Of a DNA stretch of 64,000 bases, positions 8,015 through 16,660 are shown one piece after another. Under the pieces are notes generated by a model. The model saw nothing but the letters and a program-made list of their open reading frames with translations. It had not been told where the DNA came from and did not search any database. A program made the translations under genes and the position numbers. Every line of letters starts with the position of its first letter. Positions within the stretch are counted from its first letter, which is position 1. The stretch lies in assembly GCF_003971235.1 (NCBI RefSeq), contig NZ_CP034661.1, positions 4,402,001 to 4,466,000 of the forward strand, in the 5' to 3' direction. This DNA is from Chryseobacterium aureum. Lineage in GTDB: Bacteria; Bacteroidota; Bacteroidia; Flavobacteriales; Weeksellaceae.

Positions 8015-9010
8015 TTAATGTTTCATGATCAGTTTATGTCCCTGAGTCAGATTATTTTTTAAAATAGAATGTGCATTCAGAACGGTATCTAAAGAAAGAG
8101 CTCCAACAATTTTGTACTGAGGTGGAAGAATTGTTTCATTTTCGATGAGTTTCTTTATTTCGAGTAAACTGTTTTTATAATACTCATATTTTTTAACCAT
8201 TCCGTAAGTGTAATTGGAGATATTCATGATTAGAGTTCCTTTGTTGAAAAGGGTTTCATGCGCATCTTTAGTGACTAAAGCGGTCACATCCACATATGTT
8301 CCGTTCATGTTTAAAACTTCTGCCGTTACTTCTGACATGTAGTTTCCTACCAGGTCAATCCCGTATTCGAAAGGCTGGCCGTTATTGGCTTTTACAATAT
8401 TCTCAATGAGATTTTCTTCTTTATAATTGATGATCTGATGATTATTTAACCCTAACCTGAGAAGAATCTGTCTGTTTTCTTCACTGCCAACGGTGGCTGT
8501 GATTTGCCGGATATTGTGGGCCAATAAAAGTTTGATCAGAAATGAGCCTACACCTCCTGTTGCGCCTGTCACGAGAACTTTATCTTCCGGATTTAGTTTA
8601 AGACGGTTAAAGATCTGTAAAGAAGTAAGTCCTGCTGAAGGAATAGCAGCCGCCTGCTCAAACGAAATATTTTTGGGTTTACAAGAAACAATGGCTTCAG
8701 GAACAGCAATATATTCAGCATAGGTGCCGTTGCTTCCCATAGAGCCGCTTCCAGAGTAAACTTCATCGCCAATATTGAATTCTGTCACTTTGGAACCTTT
8801 ATCCACTACAATTCCGGATAATTCTCTTCCTAATATCGGGGAGCTGATCAGCTTTTTTTCAAGCTCATTTTCCAGCATCTGATAATCGATAGGATTGAAA
8901 CCGCTGGCTTTAATCTGGATTAAAATTTCATTGTTGTTGGGTTTGGGCTGCTCGGCAAATCCGTCTTCCAGTGTTCCGTTTTTATTTAAAATTACTGCTT
9001 TCATTATCAT
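8015..9010 (-). CDS. Zinc-independent alcohol dehydrogenase/quinone oxidoreductase (MDR family)
   Basis: A 331-residue NAD(P)H-dependent medium-chain reductase. The N-terminal GroES-like half (GFNPIDYQMLE, GRELSGIVVDKGSKV) is followed by a Rossmann domain with VTGATGGVGSFLIKL near residue 150. The structural-zinc cysteines of true alcohol dehydrogenases are absent, which favours a quinone or enone reductase. Two starts are possible, the ATG at 9010 and an MKAVI start at 9004, the latter more like the family. It forms an operon with the cupin gene and diverges from an HxlR regulator whose operator lies between them, so induction by electrophiles or quinones is a reasonable inference. Confidence 0.83.
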   Translation of the reverse strand: MIMKAVILNKNGTLEDGFAEQPKPNNNEILIQIKASGFNPIDYQMLENELEKKLISSPILGRELSGIVVDKGSKVTEFNIGDEVYSGSGSMGSNGTYAEYIAVPEAIVSCKPKNISFEQAAAIPSAGLTSLQIFNRLKLNPEDKVLVTGATGGVGSFLIKLLLAHNIRQITATVGSEENRQILLRLGLNNHQIINYKEENLIENIVKANNGQPFEYGIDLVGNYMSEVTAEVLNMNGTYVDVTALVTKDAHETLFNKGTLIMNISNYTYGMVKKYEYYKNSLLEIKKLIENETILPPQYKIVGALSLDTVLNAHSILKNNLTQGHKLIMKH

Positions 9011-9024
9011 ATTAATCTGATACG

Positions 9025-9032
9025 CAAATGTA
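9025..9032 (-). promoter_or_regulatory. -7 promoter box of the oxidoreductase/cupin operon
   Basis: TACATTTG on the minus strand matches TAnnTTTG and lies 14 bp upstream of the ATG at 9010. It faces the divergent HxlR promoter. Confidence 0.55.
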
Positions 9033-9046
9033 AAGATGGAATAGTT

Positions 9047-9080
9047 TATATTTGCTACTAGTTAACCAATGGTAACTAGT
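9047..9080 (+). promoter_or_regulatory. HxlR promoter and palindromic operator
   Basis: A consensus -7 box, TATATTTG (9047-9054), is followed directly by an inverted repeat, CTAGTTAACC (9058-9067) against GGTAACTAG (9071-9079), with a further TAACTAGTTACC overlapping it. TAGTTAC-type inverted repeats are typical operators of HxlR regulators. The site would cover the transcription start of hxlR and lies within 50 bp of the divergent promoter, so one dimer could control both directions. Confidence 0.65.
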
Positions 9081-9098
9081 TACCTTCATGAAACTATT

Positions 9099-9476
9099 AT
9101 GGCAAAAATCATTGAAAACGGCATCGAAAGAGAAGCCAGCTGTACAGAAGAACTATTTGCAATGCGGGATAGCCTGGATGTATTGGGCGGAAAATGGAAA
9201 CTGATGATTTTACGGTATCTGACGAACAGGCCGGATCAGATGATTCATTTTAAAAAGCTGGAACGAAGTATTGAGGGAATTTCTGCTAAAATGCTGAGCA
9301 AAGAACTAAAAGAACTGGAAACCAATCTCCTGATCACGAGAACCATTCAGGATACAAAACCCATTACGGTAACCTATGCAGTAACGGAATACGGGAAATC
9401 TGTATTTCCTGTAACGGAAACATTAGTGAACTGGGGAATCATCCATCGGGAAAAAATTAAAGAATCAATGGGGTAG
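9099..9476 (+). CDS. HxlR-family transcriptional regulator
   Basis: A 125-residue winged-helix DNA-binding protein. The core reads CTEELFAMRDSLDVLGGKWKL, then HFKKLERSIEGISAKMLSKEL and a wing with TYAVTEYGKSVFPV, the standard HxlR arrangement. A Cys (position 15) just before the first helix is the residue used for redox or electrophile sensing in several relatives. I start it at 9099 (MAKIIENGI) because the in-frame ATG at 9069 falls inside the operator palindrome. It diverges from the oxidoreductase/cupin operon, its likely target. Confidence 0.85.
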   Translation: MAKIIENGIEREASCTEELFAMRDSLDVLGGKWKLMILRYLTNRPDQMIHFKKLERSIEGISAKMLSKELKELETNLLITRTIQDTKPITVTYAVTEYGKSVFPVTETLVNWGIIHREKIKESMG

Positions 9477-9487
9477 TTAGAGGTATT

Positions 9488-9567
9488 GAAAAACGCAAAG
9501 ACGCAAGAATTTTTCTTTAAATATGCTTTAAGGCGCAAGGATTTTATCTTTGATAAATTTTAATTCT
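9488..9567. repeat. Intergenic repeat (AAACGCAAAGACGCAAG type), copy 1
   Basis: The sequence starting AAAACGCAAAGACGCAAG and ending near ATCTTTGATAAATTTTAAT recurs, diverged, at 22595-22671. Partial inverted matches to it (TTGCGCCTTAAAG, TTTCTTTGCG) follow at about 9612-9655. It has no coding potential. This kind of dispersed element is common in flavobacterial intergenic DNA. Confidence 0.55.
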
Positions 9568-9714
9568 GTTGAATGTCGGATGAAAAAAACTTGCTGAAAA
9601 TCTTTGACTTTCTTGCGCCTTAAAGCAGGATGTTATTAAATTTCTTTGCGCCCTCTGCGATTACTAATAAATAGTGCTTCATAGAGAAAAGGTCAAATAA
9701 TCTATGTTGATGAA

Positions 9715-9748
9715 AAAATCCTCAGACCCATGGAGAGTTGAGGATTTT
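9715..9748 (-). terminator. Intrinsic terminator of the glycine betaine operon
   Basis: A perfect 10-bp inverted repeat, AAAATCCTCA (9715-9724) against TGAGGATTTT (9739-9748), with an A-run on plus (U-run in minus RNA). It lies 21 bp past the stop of the binding-protein gene. Confidence 0.75.
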
Positions 9749-9768
9749 AAATACTATTCAATTGTTGA

Positions 9769-10623
9769 TTAGTTTTTATCTAACCAAGACTGTATAAGCT
9801 CAGCGTGATCTTTAACCCATTCTTTGGCAGTGGTTTCTTTGTCTTTACTCTGTTCCATTTTCATCAAGAGATCAGACATGTTTTCATCATCAAAATGAAG
9901 TTTTGAAAAGAATTTGGCCAGCTCCGGATGATCTTTTGCAAAGCTTTTTCTGGAATAGGTTTTAATCTGTTCTGCTTCACCATATATTTTTTGGGGATCA
10001 TCCAGAAACTTAAGCTTCATTTTTCCAAACATCCAGTGAGGCTGCCATCCGGTCACCACAATCCATTCTTTACGCTGTATTGCGTTCTGCAGTTCGGTGA
10101 TCATGGCAATGGTAGAGGAGTTGATCTGCTGAAAATCCAGTTTATAATCTACAATTGCTTTGTCTGTTCCGGTGGTTAATCCGGCTCCTTTTTCAATTCC
10201 TATAATTCTGTTTCTGAACTGATTTTTGTGCTGATTGAGTTCTTCAATGGAATTAATAGTAACATAGCCCGGTACCACCAATCCGATACGTCCGTTATCA
10301 TAATTGGTTCCAAGATGAGTCAGTCCCGGAAATTTAGCCAGCTTTTTAGCGTGGGTAAACGGAAGCCAGACTCCCATGAACAGATCTGTATCTTCATTAT
10401 TCATTGAAGCCAGAATCATATCCGTAGAGGCTTTTTGGATAATAACGTGATAGCCTTGTTGGTCCAGAATGGCTTTCGCAACATGGGTCATCGCAACATC
10501 TTCTGCCCACCCGTCTACCATTCCTATGGTAATATATTTAGAGTTTTTTATATTTTCACACGAGCTTAATACCGTTAATATCAGCATTAAAACGGGTAAA
10601 AACAGATATTTAAATTGTTTCAT
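9769..10623 (-). CDS. proX: Glycine betaine/choline-type ABC substrate-binding lipoprotein
   Basis: A 284-residue binding protein of the OpuAC/ProX family. A lipoprotein signal ends in LSSC (Cys22), so it should be anchored in the envelope. The family core follows (IGMVDGWAEDVAMTHVAKAIL), with aromatic segments such as VTGWQPHWMFGKMKL that could supply the Trp cage for quaternary amines. It is the last gene of a three-gene importer; only one base separates it from the permease gene. It would deliver glycine betaine or a related osmolyte. The precise ligand is not visible. Confidence 0.88.
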   Translation of the reverse strand: MKQFKYLFLPVLMLILTVLSSCENIKNSKYITIGMVDGWAEDVAMTHVAKAILDQQGYHVIIQKASTDMILASMNNEDTDLFMGVWLPFTHAKKLAKFPGLTHLGTNYDNGRIGLVVPGYVTINSIEELNQHKNQFRNRIIGIEKGAGLTTGTDKAIVDYKLDFQQINSSTIAMITELQNAIQRKEWIVVTGWQPHWMFGKMKLKFLDDPQKIYGEAEQIKTYSRKSFAKDHPELAKFFSKLHFDDENMSDLLMKMEQSKDKETTAKEWVKDHAELIQSWLDKN

Positions 10624-10624
10624 T

Positions 10625-11452
10625 TTATTGTTTTTTCTTTACAAATCCCTGGGTAATACGGTCCAGGATAATGGCTAAAATCACGACGGATAAGCCGCTT
10701 TCAAATCCTAATCCGATATCCAGATTATTAATTCCTTCCAGTACTTTCTCTCCCAAACCGCCTGCTGCAATCATTCCTGCAATAACAACCATGGATAATG
10801 ATAAAAGTATCGTTTGATTGATTCCCGTTAAAATCGTTTTCATGGCTAAAGGAAGTTCCACTTTGAAGAGAATCTGGCGGTTGGTGGCTCCAAAAGCCCT
10901 TGCCGCTTCTACAATATCTTTCGGAACGGCTTCAATTCCCAATGTCGTTAATCGGACAGCAGGAGGCATCGCGAAGATAATGGTTGCAAAAGCTCCGGGT
11001 ACTTTACCGATACTGAAAAACAGTACAGCCGGAATAAGGTAGACAAATGCAGGCATTGTCTGCATCAGATCCAGTAAAGGGCGAATGATTTTGTCTGCTA
11101 TTGCGTTTTTAGCAGCTAAAATTCCCAGGGGAATAGAAAGGATAAGGGCCGTAATGGTGGAAACAAAAATAAGTGCAAGCGTTTCCATGGTTTCTTTCCA
11201 GAGTCCCATTAAAAATATCAGGCTTAATCCCGCTGCGGTTACCACAGCAATGCCTTTTCCGGCTTTCCATAAGGCCAGGAGGGTAAAAAAGAGAATGATT
11301 ACATAAAAAGGAGTGTTTGTTAAAACCCATTCAATCCCCATAATGGAGGAATTTCCCAGATGTTTTATGACATCAAATACAGGCTTCCCGTTTTCTGTGA
11401 GCCAATTGATTGCAGTTTCTACATATTGGCCTATATCTATAGTTTTATTCAT
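10625..11452 (-). CDS. proW: Glycine betaine ABC transporter permease
   Basis: A 275-residue inner-membrane permease of the ProW/OpuAB family with about six membrane segments. The cytoplasmic EAA-type loop EAARAFGATNRQILFKVELP contacts the ATPase. The N-terminal stretch before the first membrane helix is short compared with E. coli ProW. The gene is one base from the ATPase stop and one base from the binding-protein start, so translational coupling is likely. Confidence 0.9.
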   Translation of the reverse strand: MNKTIDIGQYVETAINWLTENGKPVFDVIKHLGNSSIMGIEWVLTNTPFYVIILFFTLLALWKAGKGIAVVTAAGLSLIFLMGLWKETMETLALIFVSTITALILSIPLGILAAKNAIADKIIRPLLDLMQTMPAFVYLIPAVLFFSIGKVPGAFATIIFAMPPAVRLTTLGIEAVPKDIVEAARAFGATNRQILFKVELPLAMKTILTGINQTILLSLSMVVIAGMIAAGGLGEKVLEGINNLDIGLGFESGLSVVILAIILDRITQGFVKKKQ

Positions 11453-11453
11453 C

Positions 11454-12704
11454 TTATTGATTGTTTGCGATTTCTTTTAATTCTATGATCTCTTCTTCGT
11501 TAAACTTGGTGGCCTCTATGATGAGTGATAATTGGGTGATAAGGCCTAAGAATTTATTGTTTTCATCTACCACGGCTATGGAAGATTTGTTTTCAGAGAT
11601 CAGGGGCAGCATTTCTTCTACAGTTACTTCAGGATAAACCGAAGGAACATTGCTGTTGATAATAGATTCTACCGTAGGTTCTTTCTTTTTGGCAATGCGG
11701 ACAACATCGTTAAGCGTTACAAAGCCTAAGAATTTATTCTGAAAATCGACAACAGGCAGGTTTTCCAGGCCGGTAGTCCTCATTTTTCTTAAAGCACCTT
11801 CAGGACCGTCCTTTTTGAAACGGACTACCGTTGCTTTATCGAACATAAGAGATCTAGCGGTGATAATGGTTTTACGGTCTACTTTTTCCACGAAAGCTTT
11901 TACATAGTCGCTGGCAGGATGGGTTAAAATATCTTCGGCGGTTCCTATCTGCTCTATGACACCATCTTTCATTATAACGATACGGTCTCCAATTTTAATG
12001 GCTTCATCCAGATCATGGGTAATGAAGACTATGGTTTTTTGCAGTGTGTTCTGCAGTTCAAGCATCTGATCTTGCATTTCAGATTTGATCAAAGGATCCA
12101 GTGCGGAGAAGGCTTCATCCATCAGTAAAACTTCAGGGTCGTTCGCCAATGCTCTTGCCAGTCCTACTCTCTGCTGCATTCCCCCTGAAAGCTGGGAAGG
12201 GTATTGGTTTTCGAAACCGGTTAATCCTACAATGTCCAGCGCTTTCTGTGCTTTTTTGTCACGGGAAGCTTTATCTTCTCCTCTGATTTCCAGCCCGAAA
12301 CCAGCATTGTCCAGAATGGTATGGTGAGGCAGCAATCCAAATTTCTGAAATACCATACTCATTTCCGTTCTTCGTACTTCCAGAAGTTCTTTGTTGTTTT
12401 TACCGGTAATGTCATCATCATTAATGAATACTTTTCCGGAAGTGGGCTCATTCAATCGGTTAAGGCAGCGGAGCAGGGTAGATTTTCCACTTCCTGAAAG
12501 CCCCATGATCACAAAGAATTCCCCTTCATAGATTTCAAAACTGGCTTTGTTGATACCAATGGTACAGCCTGTTTTTTCAAGAATTTCCTTTTTGGAAAAA
12601 CCTTTGTCCAGCAGCTCCTGCGCTTTTTCTTTGTTTTTACCAAAGATAATGGTCAGGTCTTCCACTTTAAGTTTTACTTTTCTAGTGTTTTCATTTTTTT
12701 CCAT
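11454..12704 (-). CDS. proV: Glycine betaine ABC transporter ATP-binding protein with CBS domains
   Basis: A 416-residue ATPase of the ProV/OpuAA type. Walker A is GLSGSGKST (residues 68-76), the signature LSGGMQQR lies near 172 and Walker B VLLMDEAF near 192. Two CBS domains fill about residues 275-405; in relatives they gate uptake by ionic strength or nucleotide (AMP or c-di-AMP) binding. It is the first gene of the importer operon and is preceded by an unusually long leader. The start at 12704 gives the expected N-terminal extension of this subfamily. Confidence 0.92.
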   Translation of the reverse strand: MEKNENTRKVKLKVEDLTIIFGKNKEKAQELLDKGFSKKEILEKTGCTIGINKASFEIYEGEFFVIMGLSGSGKSTLLRCLNRLNEPTSGKVFINDDDITGKNNKELLEVRRTEMSMVFQKFGLLPHHTILDNAGFGLEIRGEDKASRDKKAQKALDIVGLTGFENQYPSQLSGGMQQRVGLARALANDPEVLLMDEAFSALDPLIKSEMQDQMLELQNTLQKTIVFITHDLDEAIKIGDRIVIMKDGVIEQIGTAEDILTHPASDYVKAFVEKVDRKTIITARSLMFDKATVVRFKKDGPEGALRKMRTTGLENLPVVDFQNKFLGFVTLNDVVRIAKKKEPTVESIINSNVPSVYPEVTVEEMLPLISENKSSIAVVDENNKFLGLITQLSLIIEATKFNEEEIIELKEIANNQ

Positions 12705-13075
12705 ATTCAGAATTTTTCAAATTAATAAATGATATAAAAAACTGTACACCAATTCATTATATACGTTTAGCTTTCGTTGTTCTGCTGATGACGATAGGAT
12801 AAAATAATTTGCTGAGCTTTTAGCAATAAAAGCTTTAAACAAAAAAATAATCACATAAAGACCTGCCGGACTTATGTTTATCTTAAATATTTCAATAGAT
12901 TATACTCTAGAAAAAGAGTGTATTATGTAAAAAGATGTTTATCCTTTACATAGATTCTACAATTAAATTACGGATGAGGTAATTACAGATATGTGTACTG
13001 AACAACTTGAATGGCTACATTTCATCAAAATGCTTGCCAGCCTCAAAAAACTGGGTATCAATTTTTATGACGGTG
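12705..13075 (-). other. Long 5' leader of the glycine betaine operon
   Basis: About 365 bases separate the likely promoter (-7 box at 13076-13083) from the proV ATG. The stretch holds a possible 20-codon ORF (12963-13025) and a perfect 8-bp stem with a GCAA tetraloop (12815-12834). I could not match it to a known riboswitch. Regulation by attenuation or an RNA element is possible but unproven. Confidence 0.4.
12963..13025 (-). CDS. Possible leader peptide upstream of proV
   Basis: A 20-codon ORF, starting MKCSHSSCSV and rich in Ser, Cys and His, begins about 50 bp after the inferred -7 box. Its position at the very 5' end of a long leader is what a regulatory leader peptide would have. There is no homologue to compare and no clear ribosome binding site, so chance occurrence is quite possible. 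Confidence 0.25.
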   Translation of the reverse strand: MKCSHSSCSVHISVITSSVI

Positions 13076-13083
13076 CAAATTTA
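13076..13083 (-). promoter_or_regulatory. Likely -7 box of the glycine betaine operon
   Basis: TAAATTTG on the minus strand matches TAnnTTTG. It is the best candidate in the 542-bp gap upstream of proV, and would give a leader of about 365 nt. Confidence 0.5.
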
Positions 13084-13246
13084 CGAATTTTATATTAAAT
13101 GGATTTTTACAAACGTAAAGTGTTGGTTTTTAGTTTTATTTTAAAGTGAATATTTCATGAAAAATTTTCTCTTATTATGAAATTTAAGAGAATATGGAAG
13201 TTGAAGTTATGGTCGCAATGTATTTATGATTTAGCTCAGAAGGCTA

Positions 13247-13612
13247 CTATTTTAATAAAACAGCAATAATGGCAAGGATAGCGGGCAAAGCCTGCACGAA
13301 AAATATTTTTTTGGTAGCAGAAATTGCTCCATAGATACCTGCTACGGCTACACAGCCTAAAAAGAACAGTGCCACATTGGTTTGCCACTGGGGATCTTTA
13401 ATTAAAAAAGACCAGATAAGTCCGGCAGCCAGAAAACCATTGTAAAGTCCCTGATTGGCCGCCAATCCTTTGGTTGGTTTAAACATTTCAGCAGGCAGTG
13501 CTGCTTTAAAAACCTCTTTTCCTTTGGTTTCCCATGCAAACATTTCCATCCAAAGTATATAAAGATGTTCCAGGGCAACAACAGCGGTCAGAATTTTGGC
13601 AATGATTTCCAT
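13247..13612 (-). CDS. DUF1304 membrane protein
   Basis: A 121-residue integral membrane protein with four predicted helices. The family hallmark is an N-terminal ALEHLYILWMEMFAW segment followed by KGLAANQGLYNGFLAAGL. DUF1304 proteins are widespread, small, and of unknown function. It diverges from the Crp/Fnr-type regulator at 13678, with only 65 bp between the starts, so the two may share regulation. Confidence 0.85.
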   Translation of the reverse strand: MEIIAKILTAVVALEHLYILWMEMFAWETKGKEVFKAALPAEMFKPTKGLAANQGLYNGFLAAGLIWSFLIKDPQWQTNVALFFLGCVAVAGIYGAISATKKIFFVQALPAILAIIAVLLK

Positions 13613-13677
13613 GATTGAATATTTTTCTCATTGTAAAACTAAAAAAATAAAGTTAAGTTTGAGTATTAATTCGAAAG

Positions 13678-14250
13678 ATGGATGCATTCAAATCACATTT
13701 AAACAAATTTATTACTGTAACTGAAGAAGAATATGCTTCTATTCTTTCCTTTTTTCAGGTTCTTGAAGTGAAAAAAAAACAGAATCTGATGCGGGAGGGA
13801 GAGATCTGCCGGACGATGTATTTTGTGGTGAAAGGATGTCTCAGAAAGTTTTTTATCAACGAAAAAGGAGTGGAGCAGACTACAGAATTTGCCATTGAAA
13901 ACTGGTGGATTACGGATACATTCGCTTATGAAAGGCAGATACCTACAGATTTTTCTGTACAGGCCGTGGAGCATTCTTCTATTTTGTCCATTGATCTGGA
14001 GCATCAGGAAGAATTATTAAAGAAACATCCTGTAATGGAAAAATATTTCAGGATGATCTATCAACGGGCTTATGCTGCTTCAGAACGCAGAATCCGTTAT
14101 TTATATGAAATGTCCAGAGAAGAACTTTATATGCACTTCAGTACATTATATCCATGGTTTATCCAAAGAATTCCGCAGTACCTGATTGCTTCTTTTTTGA
14201 ATCTTACCCCGGAATACCTGAGCGAAATCAGAGCGAAATTACGATCTTAA
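13678..14250 (+). CDS. Crp/Fnr-family transcriptional regulator
   Basis: A 190-residue cytoplasmic regulator. A cyclic-nucleotide-binding-type beta-roll (residues about 20-110, MREGEICRTMYFVVKGCLRKF) leads through a dimer helix into a C-terminal helix-turn-helix (QYLIASFLNLTPEYLSEIRAKL). The phosphate-binding Arg-Ser pair of true CRP is absent, as is usual in this large Bacteroidota subfamily, so cAMP is unlikely to be the ligand. DoxX and AhpD-like genes follow within 63 bp and may be its targets. Confidence 0.85.
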   Translation: MDAFKSHLNKFITVTEEEYASILSFFQVLEVKKKQNLMREGEICRTMYFVVKGCLRKFFINEKGVEQTTEFAIENWWITDTFAYERQIPTDFSVQAVEHSSILSIDLEHQEELLKKHPVMEKYFRMIYQRAYAASERRIRYLYEMSREELYMHFSTLYPWFIQRIPQYLIASFLNLTPEYLSEIRAKLRS

Positions 14251-14313
14251 ACCAGTTTAAGTTTTTTACGGATCGGAAACCGGAAATTTGTCATGTGATT
14301 AAAAGCTAATGTA

Positions 14314-14745
14314 ATGACAGATCATAAAAATCAATTTCCGCAACTCTTTTTAAGGCTGGCTCTTGCCGTTACCATGCTTTCTGCCGTGGCAGACCGGTTC
14401 GGGTGGTGGAGCAAAGAAAACTCTTCATGGGGAAACATGGAACGTTTTAAAGAATATACAAGAACGTTGACATTTTTCCTTCCAGAATCCTTAAGTACGA
14501 TGTCAGCGTATGCTGCAACTTTTTTAGAAATTCTTTTTCCTTTGATGCTGATTTTGGGATGTAAAACAAAAATTGCAGCCTATGGCACCAGTGCATTGCT
14601 GCTGATTTTTGCCCTATCCATGACCATTGCATCAGGCCCCAAGGCCCCGCTGAACTATTCTGTATGGGTGGGAAGTGCTGCTGCTCTTTTACTGGCAGTA
14701 CAGCAGCATTATTCTTTAAGCGTAGATCAATTAACCAAAAAATAA
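14314..14745 (+). CDS. DoxX-family membrane protein
   Basis: A 143-residue inner-membrane protein with four predicted helices. It shows the DoxX pattern LFLRLALAVTMLSAVADRFG at the N-terminus and FLEILFPLMLILG in the middle. DoxX relatives are linked to quinone or sulfur-redox chemistry, often near AhpD-like proteins. Here an AhpD-like gene follows after 8 bp, so the two form an operon. The specific activity is unknown. Confidence 0.8.
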   Translation: MTDHKNQFPQLFLRLALAVTMLSAVADRFGWWSKENSSWGNMERFKEYTRTLTFFLPESLSTMSAYAATFLEILFPLMLILGCKTKIAAYGTSALLLIFALSMTIASGPKAPLNYSVWVGSAAALLLAVQQHYSLSVDQLTKK

Positions 14746-14753
14746 TACCTATT

Positions 14754-15197
14754 ATGAGCGCAAGATTAAATATTGCAACAGTAGATTCCGCAGCATATAA
14801 AGCAATGCTTGGACTGGAAGGATATCTCCAAACTATTTCTTTAACACACATTCAGAAGGAGCTTATAAAAATCAGGGCTTCACAGATCAATAAATGTGCT
14901 TTCTGCCTTGATATGCACACCAAAGATGCCATCAAATACGGAGAAACTCCTCAAAGGATATTTATTCTGAACGGATGGACAGAGGCTAAAGAATTTTTCA
15001 CTGAAGAAGAGCAGGTGCTATTGGCGATGACAGAAGAAATTACATTAATCAGTGATAAAGGTTTAACTGAAGAAACGTATCAGAAAGCAAAGTCATTCTT
15101 TGATGAAAACCAGATTGCTCAGATCATCATGGCTATTGTAACGATCAATGCATGGAACAGAATTGCAGTGAGTACTCATCTTCCGATTGCAAAATAG
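14754..15197 (+). CDS. Carboxymuconolactone decarboxylase/AhpD-like protein
   Basis: A 147-residue protein of the CMD/AhpD fold, likely an alkylhydroperoxidase-type reductase. The active-site pattern is CAFCLDMH (C48, C51, H55), the CxxC...H motif of peroxidatic members. I start it at 14754 (MSARLNIATVDS); the longer in-frame stretch upstream lies within the DoxX gene and is not family-like. It shares an operon with DoxX and is followed by a strong terminator at 15270. Confidence 0.87.
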   Translation: MSARLNIATVDSAAYKAMLGLEGYLQTISLTHIQKELIKIRASQINKCAFCLDMHTKDAIKYGETPQRIFILNGWTEAKEFFTEEEQVLLAMTEEITLISDKGLTEETYQKAKSFFDENQIAQIIMAIVTINAWNRIAVSTHLPIAK

Positions 15198-15269
15198 TGA
15201 AGCCTTGAAGCGGGGACGTGGAAGATGGAAGTCAATGAGGACAGCATCATCTACGGATGTTTACTGTAC

Positions 15270-15306
15270 CAAAACGGCCTTTCAAAAAAAATGAAAGGCC
15301 GTTTTG
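15270..15306 (+). terminator. Intrinsic terminator of the DoxX-AhpD operon
   Basis: A perfect 15-bp inverted repeat (15270-15284 and 15292-15306) around an A-rich loop, built on AACGGCCTTTCA. The U-run is supplied by the T4 in the 3' arm. Confidence 0.75.
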
Positions 15307-15646
15307 ATGTAAAATGCAAAGTGACATTGTAACACGGTTCGGGTATTAATTCTAAAATAAATTCTAAGGTTGATTTTTATTTTTTAAACCGGAATTACAT
15401 TTGTCTCTGGACTTACACTATTAGCATTTTTTATGAGGTTTGGGGTTACTGAGGGAAGCAGGAATCCGTGAGAGAAAAGTCCCATTAGGGTATTGATAAT
15501 TAGCAGTCTTCTATAGCACTGTTCTGCATGTGACAAAGAGGTTCCTCCTTTGCCGGAATGACAATTGAAATTGAATTGTAAACCAATCCATTTATTATCC
15601 GACATCAATAACTTCCAGCCTCTTTCTTCCAGCTTCCAGCTTTATA
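15307..15646. other. Non-coding gap with a degenerate hairpin repeat
   Basis: 340 bases between convergent genes. At about 15519-15562 the sequence CTGTTCTGCATGTGACAAAG and its imperfect partner CCTTTGCCGGAATGACA form a degenerate version of the TCATTCTGA hairpin seen at 7438-7507. I see no coding frame with family features. Confidence 0.4.
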
Positions 15647-16630
15647 TTATATTTCGTTCAAAGCTGAATTGATGAAGTTCAATTCTTCCTGTGAAAGGTC
15701 AATAGCCATTGCTCCTGCATTTTCGATGGCCTGCTGTGCATTTCTTGCTCCTGCCAATACTACTGTAATTGCCGGCTGCAGCGTTGTCCATCTTAATACA
15801 AGCTGAGAAAGGCTTGCTCCTTTCTCCTGAGCAACAGGTTCTATTTTTTCTAAGAAAGTTTTCACTTTATTCAGATCAAATTGTGAAAAATATCCGTTTC
15901 TGTGGTCGTTATCTTTTAATTGGGTTTCTTTGAAATATTTACCGGTTAAAAGACCTCTTTCCATAGGGCTGTACACAATAATTCCTGTGTTGTTTTCCAA
16001 AGAATAGGGTACAAGATCGTTTTCAATAGTACGGTTCAGCATGCTGTAAGCAACCTGATTACTGGCAAGGTCTAAAGTCTTGCTGGCTTCTTCCATCTGA
16101 GATACACTGTAGTTGCTTACCCCTGCTGTGCGGATTTTTCCCTGCTGGATCAGTAATTCCATAGCTTCCATTGTTTCGGAGATGGGTGTTGTGCTGTCCG
16201 GCCAGTGAAGCTGGAGAAGATCTATATAGTCTGTCCCTAATCTTTTTAGGCTTTCCTCAACTTCTTTGATGATGTTTTCTTTTGAAGCGAATTTATAAAC
16301 GGGAATCTTTTTTCCTTCGTCTTCCGCATCAAAGAAAAATTCTCCTTTACCTTGATTGCTTCCGTCCCATACCAGTCCGAATTTTGTTAAAAGCTGGATC
16401 TTTGAACGGTCTTTTCCTTTGATGGCTTCCCCGATCATTTCTTCACTCAGTCCGAAACCATAGAAAGGTGCCGTGTCGATAGAAGTTACCCCGTGATCCA
16501 GTGATGCATGAATAGAATTGATAGAATCCTGTTTTTCATTACCTCCCCACATGTTTCCGCCAATGGCAAAAGCTCCGTGGGTGATGATTGATAATTCTAA
16601 ATCAGTGTCTCCTAATTTTCTATATTCCAT
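15647..16630 (-). CDS. Aldo/keto reductase
   Basis: A 327-residue NADPH-dependent oxidoreductase of the AKR TIM-barrel family. The catalytic tyrosine lies in DTAPFYGFGLSEEM, the lysine in LLTKFGLV and the histidine in LLQLHWPDS. The C-terminal GARNAQQAIENAGA segment binds the coenzyme. I start it at 16630 (MEYRKLGDTDLELS), as the family begins there; the longer frame starts inside an upstream repeat. It is most like the YajO/general stress 69-type group. The physiological substrate is unknown. Confidence 0.88.
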   Translation of the reverse strand: MEYRKLGDTDLELSIITHGAFAIGGNMWGGNEKQDSINSIHASLDHGVTSIDTAPFYGFGLSEEMIGEAIKGKDRSKIQLLTKFGLVWDGSNQGKGEFFFDAEDEGKKIPVYKFASKENIIKEVEESLKRLGTDYIDLLQLHWPDSTTPISETMEAMELLIQQGKIRTAGVSNYSVSQMEEASKTLDLASNQVAYSMLNRTIENDLVPYSLENNTGIIVYSPMERGLLTGKYFKETQLKDNDHRNGYFSQFDLNKVKTFLEKIEPVAQEKGASLSQLVLRWTTLQPAITVVLAGARNAQQAIENAGAMAIDLSQEELNFINSALNEI

Positions 16631-16660
16631 TTTGTTTGTTTTAAAAATTGTTGTTGTATT

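Noticed and set aside
12815..12834. A perfect 8-bp stem with a GCAA loop as an intrinsic terminator
   Set aside because: No U-run follows on either strand, so I describe it only as part of the proV leader.
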